Program-made: the position numbers and the translations under genes
Source: Rhizobium sp. BK313
Lineage (GTDB): Bacteria > Pseudomonadota > Alphaproteobacteria > Rhizobiales > Rhizobiaceae
Reading direction: 5' to 3'
DNA length: 64,000 nt
Assembly (NCBI RefSeq): GCF_014193655.1
Contig: NZ_JACHZQ010000005.1
Coordinates: forward strand, 372,001-436,000
Notes under the pieces: model-generated
Told to the model about the DNA's origin: nothing
Seen by the model: only the letters and a program-made list of their open reading frames with translations
The model's database searches: none
Shown: positions 62,887 to 64,000 of the stretch, one piece after another
Numbering within the stretch: position 1 is the first letter of the stretch
Layout: each line of letters starts with the position of its first letter

Positions 62887-62955
62887 CATGGTTTCAAAGA
62901 GTTACCGCGTCCTTTGCCCATCGATAGGCAAGCGGCGCAGTAAGACAAGTCGATA

Positions 62956-62982
62956 CAGATGGCCGGGGGGTCTGGCCGTCTG
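62956..62982 (+). promoter_or_regulatory. Hairpin upstream of the binding-protein gene
   Basis: CAGATGGCC (62956-62964) pairs with GGCCGTCTG (62974-62982), with one G-U pair and a nine-base loop. It lies 34 bp before the binding-protein ATG and may protect its message from 5' decay. Confidence 0.45.
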
Positions 62983-63015
62983 ACAATGCACTCGCAACCT
63001 GTAGGGAGGAATATA

Positions 63016-64000
63016 TGCGACGGCATCTCTTAACAACAACGGCAGTCGTGCTGCTGGCTCTGGCCGGGTCGGCCCACGCCGGCATGAACGAAGCCAAGGC
63101 ATTCCTGGACAAGGAGATCGGCGATCTCTCGACACTCTCGCGCGCCGACCAGGAAAAGGAAATGCAATGGTTCGTCGATGCGGCCAAGCCCTTCCAGGGC
63201 ATGGAGATCAAGGTGGTCTCGGAAACCTTGACGACGCACCAATATGAATCACAGGTTCTGGCGCCGGCCTTCACCGCCATCACCGGCATCAAGGTCACCC
63301 ACGACGTCATCCAGGAAGGCGACGTCGTCGAAAAAATCCAGACACAGATGCAGACCGGCCAGAACCTCTATGACGGCTGGGTCAATGATTCGGACCTGAT
63401 CGGCACCCATTGGCGCTACAAACAGGTGCGCAACCTGACCGACTGGATGGCCAATGAAGGCAAGGACGTTACCAATCCCGACCTGGACATCGCCGACTTC
63501 ATCGGCACCAGCTTCACCACCGCTCCGGACAAGAAGCTCTATCAGCTTCCCGACCAACAGTTCGCCAACCTTTATTGGTTCCGCTACGACTGGTTCAACG
63601 ACGAGAAGAACAAGGCCGATTTCAAGGCCAAATACGGCTACGATCTCGGCGTGCCGGTCAATTGGTCGGCCTATGAGGATATCGCCGAGTTCTTCACCGG
63701 CCGCGATGTCAACGGCAAGAAGGTCTTCGGCCATATGGATTACGGCAAGAAAGACCCGTCGCTCGGCTGGCGCTTCACCGACGCCTGGCTTTCCATGGCC
63801 GGCAACGGCGACAAGGGCCTGCCGAACGGTCTGCCGGTCGACGAATGGGGTATCAAGGTCGACGCCAACTCCCGCCCGGTCGGCTCTTGCGTCGCGCGCG
63901 GCGGCGACACCAACGGCCCGGCAGCCGTCTACTCCCTCCAGAAATATCTCGATTGGCTGAAGGCCTATGCACCGCCGGAAGCGCAAGGCATGACTTTCTC
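63016..64000 (+). CDS. ABC transporter substrate-binding protein, GlpV-like (runs off the window)
   Basis: Partial gene; 328 codons are visible and the 3' end lies beyond the window. The signal peptide MRRHLLTTTAVVLLALAGSAHA is clear (cleavage near 22). The mature protein is GMNEAKAFLDKEIGDLSTLSRADQEKEMQWF, followed by MEIKVVSETLTTHQYESQVLAPAFTAITGIKV and a QLPDQQFANLYWFRYDWF segment, all typical of the glycerol-type family 1 binding proteins. GGGAGG precedes the ATG. The ligand may be glycerol or another polyol or sugar acid; an adjacent dehydratase-type gene leaves this open. Confidence 0.88.

Overview
The window reads as a GC-rich alphaproteobacterium of the Rhizobium/Agrobacterium group, most like Rhizobium. 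This rests on dense palindromic intergenic repeats with the core AAAAGTG..GCGGTTTT, on a glycerol-type GlpS-T-P-Q-U-V transporter arrangement, and on an exceptional load of ABC importers, each with its own regulator and catabolic genes. That composition is typical of a rhizobial megaplasmid, chromid or accessory chromosomal region. No rRNA, tRNA, CRISPR array, insertion sequence or phage gene was recognised.

Region 1 (1-5356): the end of a dipeptide-type importer (permease, solute-binding protein, fused double ATPase) with an acetamidase/formamidase inside the operon. Region 2 (5353-18644): a second peptide-type importer (minus strand, binding protein to ATPases) followed by an M32 carboxypeptidase and an SMP-30-type lactonase. 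A divergent GntR-type regulator leads into a tightly overlapped creatininase-family / ketopantoate-reductase-like / SDR / M20 peptidase operon. Together they look like one uptake and catabolism unit for an unknown amide- or peptide-like compound.

Region 3 (18711-31158): LacI regulator, Tat-type binding protein, a large unclassified glycosidase-like protein, two permeases, a fused ATPase, hydroxypyruvate isomerase and a GH42 beta-galactosidase. This is probably an oligosaccharide system built on a peptide-type transporter. Region 4 (31227-35907): a PaoABC-like molybdenum hydroxylase without a Tat signal, with a divergent TetR regulator and a 22-bp perfect palindrome between them. A DUF427 gene follows.

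Region 5 (36350-43838): a sugar importer (SBP, MalF/G-type permeases, MalK-type ATPase) divergent from a ROK regulator, a Gfo/Idh/MocA oxidoreductase and a ThuA-like protein, analogous in gene content to thuEFGK-AB. A LysR/SDR pair and a CorA/ZntB-type transporter follow (43951-47011).

Region 6 (47127-57950): a long minus-strand run of RraA-type protein, VOC protein, galactonate-dehydratase-like enolase, UxuA-like mannonate dehydratase, SBP, two permeases, aldo/keto reductase and ATPase. It is divergent from an IclR regulator and a second enolase-superfamily gene, and looks like a sugar-acid uptake and dehydration pathway. Region 7 (58108-64000): a 670-bp leader region and then a GlpSTPQUV-like importer whose last gene runs off the window. 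Its two ATPases carry complementary degeneracies.

All functions come from recognised family motifs and gene context read directly from the sequence. No database search was run, and the transported substrates are inferences.
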